From the NCBI GenBank assembly GCA_946479905.1, contig CAMLIA010000116.1:1-14149 (forward strand): 14,149 nucleotides of DNA. Direction: 5' to 3'. A program made the translations under genes and the position numbers. This DNA comes from an uncultured Frankiales bacterium. Lineage in GTDB: Bacteria; Actinomycetota; Actinomycetes; Mycobacteriales; SCTD01. Each line of letters opens with the position of its first letter. The stretch's first letter is position 1. A model generated the notes under the pieces. The model made no database searches. It had not been told where the DNA came from and saw only the letters and a list, made by a program, of their open reading frames with translations. Of the stretch, positions 12,200 through 14,149 are shown piece after piece.

Positions 12200-13008
12200 C
12201 ACTCGCCGCCCCCGAACCGCTCCTTACCGATCCGGGTGATCAGCGCGCCGATCGGCTCCTCATCGCCCGTCTCGTTGATGACGGTCTCGCCGCCGCGGCG
12301 CTGCTGCTGGACCTCGTAGAACATCTGCCGGAGCCGCTGACGGCTCGTGTCCGGGTCGAGCGCCTCATCCCGGTAGGAGGTCGCCGGCCGGAGCGGCGCC
12401 TCGCCGCGCTCGATGTGCATCGAGTCGGGGTCGGGGTCACCGGTCGGGACCATCCCGGCCATCAGCAGCAGCACCCGCAGCGCCACGCTCTGGGCTTTCG
12501 CGGTGCCCTTGTCGGCCGAATCCAGGGCCTCACCGGCGGACTCCAGCAGCTGCGGGAGCGTGTCGCCCTTCGGGCCGACGACCATCCACTTCACGCGGAC
12601 GGTGCACTCGCGCATCGCGTTGCCCTTGCTGGTCTTCGTGTCGCGGTAGGACGCGTCGACGGAGACGGGCATGACGAGCACGCCGTGTTTGCGGAGGGCG
12701 GGCGCGAAGGCGTTGACGGTGCGGTCGACGCCGCGGAAGTTGTAGCGGGTGCCGCCGCCGTTGTAGTTGTCGTGCTTGCCGATGCGGCGGATCTCGCCCA
12801 TGACGCGGGACCAGGCGACGTGGACGGGGACCTGCTCGGGGCCTTCGGCGCCGGGCTCGTCGATGTCGATGTCCGGGAGCTCCTCCGGAGCCGGAGCGGG
12901 AGCGGCGGCGGGCGGCGGTGTGGCGGGCTGGGCGGGCAGGCCCCAGTCGTCCGCGGTGGGCTGGTCGGTGCGGCTGGCGAGTTCGGCGGCGCGGTCACGC
13001 AGGCTCAT
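12199..13008 (-). CDS. ERF-family single-strand annealing protein
   Basis: A 269-residue recombinase that anneals complementary single strands. Residues 1-60 are a Pro/Ala-rich and acidic leader (PPPAAAPAPAPEELPDIDID). The ERF core spans about 65-190: VAWSRVMGEIRRIGKH, NFRGVDRTVNAFAPALRKHG, VLVMPVSVDASYRDTKTSKG and GEALDSADKGTAKAQSVALR, the last being a strongly conserved ERF stretch. The C-terminus is acidic and probably contacts partner proteins. It follows the exonuclease gene with an ATGA overlap (ATG 13008), a usual partner pair: the exonuclease resects ends and this protein anneals them. Confidence 0.88.
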   Translation of the reverse strand: MSLRDRAAELASRTDQPTADDWGLPAQPATPPPAAAPAPAPEELPDIDIDEPGAEGPEQVPVHVAWSRVMGEIRRIGKHDNYNGGGTRYNFRGVDRTVNAFAPALRKHGVLVMPVSVDASYRDTKTSKGNAMRECTVRVKWMVVGPKGDTLPQLLESAGEALDSADKGTAKAQSVALRVLLLMAGMVPTGDPDPDSMHIERGEAPLRPATSYRDEALDPDTSRQRLRQMFYEVQQQRRGGETVINETGDEEPIGALITRIGKERFGGGE

Positions 13009-14042
13009 CGGGTGTTCTCCTTCGGCGCCGCGAGGCGGTACGGCTTGGCGATGTTCAGGCGCGGGGACGGTTTCTCGGTGACGCAGTCCGCGTACGCGGC
13101 GGGCCAGTTCGCGGCCAGGCGCTCCAGGTCAACCGCGCGGCGCGGGGACGGCTCGTAGGTGAAGACCGGCATGCCGTCGCGGGCGGCGATCTCGTTCCCG
13201 GCCAGGTGGGCGATGAGGCGGGCCTTCGCCGCGTCCTTCGCCTTGCGGGCGGCGGACTCGGCGAGGCGGTTCGTCTCGTAGTCCTCCAGGTCGCCCATGA
13301 CCTCGATGGAGGTGTCGATGTCCGCACCGAGGTCGAGCACCCCGGACCGGTCCGGGTGCAGCTGGTTGTGCAGCTCGACGAGGCGCTCGGGGTCGCCCTC
13401 GTACGGCGGCGGGACACCGGGCAGGACGTGCTCGTGCCACATCCGGGACGCGACGGTGACGATGTCGTTGATCAGGTCCTCATTGCCGGACCGCGTCACG
13501 ACGTACTGCCGGTAGTCCGCGTTGCCAATCAGAACGGCGACGTGGATGTGGGAGTAGCTGGTGACGGCGATCTGCCACAAGGTCTGCGCGAGGACGTCGT
13601 CCGGGACCTCGCGCCGCCACTTCTTCGCGACGAACGCATTCCTCGTCTTCACCTCGAGCGCGCACTGCTCGCGGGCGTCGCGGTTCAGCGGGCATTCGGT
13701 GATGCGCCGGTCGAGCGTGCACATCATCCACGGCTCGTCGCGGCGGGCGATCAGCCCGATCCGCCGCACCGTCGACCGGTTCCGCCGCGCCCATTCGCGG
13801 GCGACGGTCTCCTCGTGGAGCGTGCCCCACAGCGCGTCCTCGCCGGCGTCGGATTCGAGGGGCAGGTCGCCGCGTTTGTGGTGGTAGACGTGCGCGGGGG
13901 TGCTGTAGCCGACGCCCATGATGTCGGCGACGTCGCTGGAGCCGATGCCGTGGCGGCGGGCCCGCAGCCAGTCGATGCGGTCGGCGGATGCGGGGAGGAC
14001 GAGCCGGTACGGCGCGCGGGTCTGAACAGCGGCTTCGGTCAC
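13005..14042 (-). CDS. YqaJ/lambda-exonuclease-type recombination nuclease
   Basis: A 345-residue 5'-3' double-strand DNA exonuclease. Motifs in order: RRHGIGSSDVADIMG (29-43), LWGTLHEETVA with the acidic metal ligand E77 (71-81), CTLDRRI with D111, and ALEVKTRN with E130-x-K132, the catalytic E-x-K. Together these identify the YqaJ viral recombinase family. The C-terminal part (about 230-345) is helical and basic. I chose GTG 14042 because it overlaps the preceding stop by GTGA; a longer ATG version from 14126 adds an Arg/Pro-rich stretch. It is coupled to the ERF annealing protein. Confidence 0.9.
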   Translation of the reverse strand: MTEAAVQTRAPYRLVLPASADRIDWLRARRHGIGSSDVADIMGVGYSTPAHVYHHKRGDLPLESDAGEDALWGTLHEETVAREWARRNRSTVRRIGLIARRDEPWMMCTLDRRITECPLNRDAREQCALEVKTRNAFVAKKWRREVPDDVLAQTLWQIAVTSYSHIHVAVLIGNADYRQYVVTRSGNEDLINDIVTVASRMWHEHVLPGVPPPYEGDPERLVELHNQLHPDRSGVLDLGADIDTSIEVMGDLEDYETNRLAESAARKAKDAAKARLIAHLAGNEIAARDGMPVFTYEPSPRRAVDLERLAANWPAAYADCVTEKPSPRLNIAKPYRLAAPKENTR

Positions 14043-14149
14043 CGGTGGCCTCCGAGCAGGGTCGTGATGACGGTCTCGGCGCGCTCGTCGTAGACGGCCT
14101 CGGCGGTGGGGCCGGGGGTGTCCCACTGCGACTGGTCGAACATCGGCGA
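14039..14149 (-). CDS. Small gene at right edge, partial or 34 codons
   Basis: An ATG at 14143 would start a 34-residue protein, MFDQSQWDTPGPTAEAVYDE onwards, ending LLGGHR before the stop at 14039-14041. There is no clear ribosome site in the few visible bases, and the frame stays open to the edge, so the real start may lie outside. It overlaps the exonuclease gene by GTGA. Unrecognised. Confidence 0.55.
   Translation of the reverse strand, partial: SPMFDQSQWDTPGPTAEAVYDERAETVITTLLGGHR

Noticed and set aside
12918..14093. Long plus-strand ORF of 391 codons opposite the exonuclease and annealing-protein genes
   Set aside because: Its codons mirror the real minus-strand genes; product is rich in Gly, Arg, Val and Asp without motifs, while the opposite strand has clear catalytic motifs.

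Overview
The window is part of a double-stranded DNA phage or prophage of a high-GC actinobacterium, most likely a Streptomyces-type host. The clues are a WhiB-family regulator (a family known only from Actinobacteria and their phages), a DUF6221-like protein, very high GC, and many GTG starts. Every gene I can support lies on the minus strand, so the genome reads from the right edge (14149) to the left edge (1). I see no tRNA, rRNA, insertion sequence, CRISPR array, integrase or repressor.

Right part, 14149 to about 9070: recombination and DNA metabolism. A YqaJ/lambda-type exonuclease is followed by an ERF-type single-strand annealing protein. Next come five very small genes, three of them with membrane segments, then a RuvC-like resolvase, a C5-cytosine DNA methyltransferase, and a WhiB domain fused to two zinc fingers.

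Middle part, about 9072 to 4373: a small zinc-finger/HTH protein, then a winged-helix protein resembling lambda O-type replication initiators. That gene contains four copies of a 24-bp dyad repeat, a perfect DnaA box and a relatively AT-rich stretch. This is very likely the phage origin, built into the initiator gene as in lambda. A run of small, mostly unrecognised genes follows, ending with an HGG-motif protein that may be the small terminase subunit, a zinc-finger/HTH protein, a DUF6221-like protein, a small membrane protein and a 25-codon ORF. A hairpin terminator closes this block at 4334-4360.

Left part, 4312 to 1: after the terminator and a strong ribosome binding site come a small two-helix membrane protein, a beta-rich minor structural protein, a collagen-like tail protein, a tail fibre protein, a 588-residue right-handed beta-helix tailspike, and the N-terminal 270 residues of the large terminase subunit, which runs off the left edge.

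Almost every gene junction is a 4-base ATGA or GTGA overlap or a TGATG overlap, so the set looks like one or two translationally coupled polycistrons. The only clear transcriptional break is the terminator near 4350. No stretch over 300 bases lacks a gene; the longest non-coding piece is the 60 bases at 4313-4372. The main points of interest are the intragenic origin, a 165-codon ORF with a good ribosome binding site nested in the methyltransferase gene, and the WhiB-zinc finger fusion.
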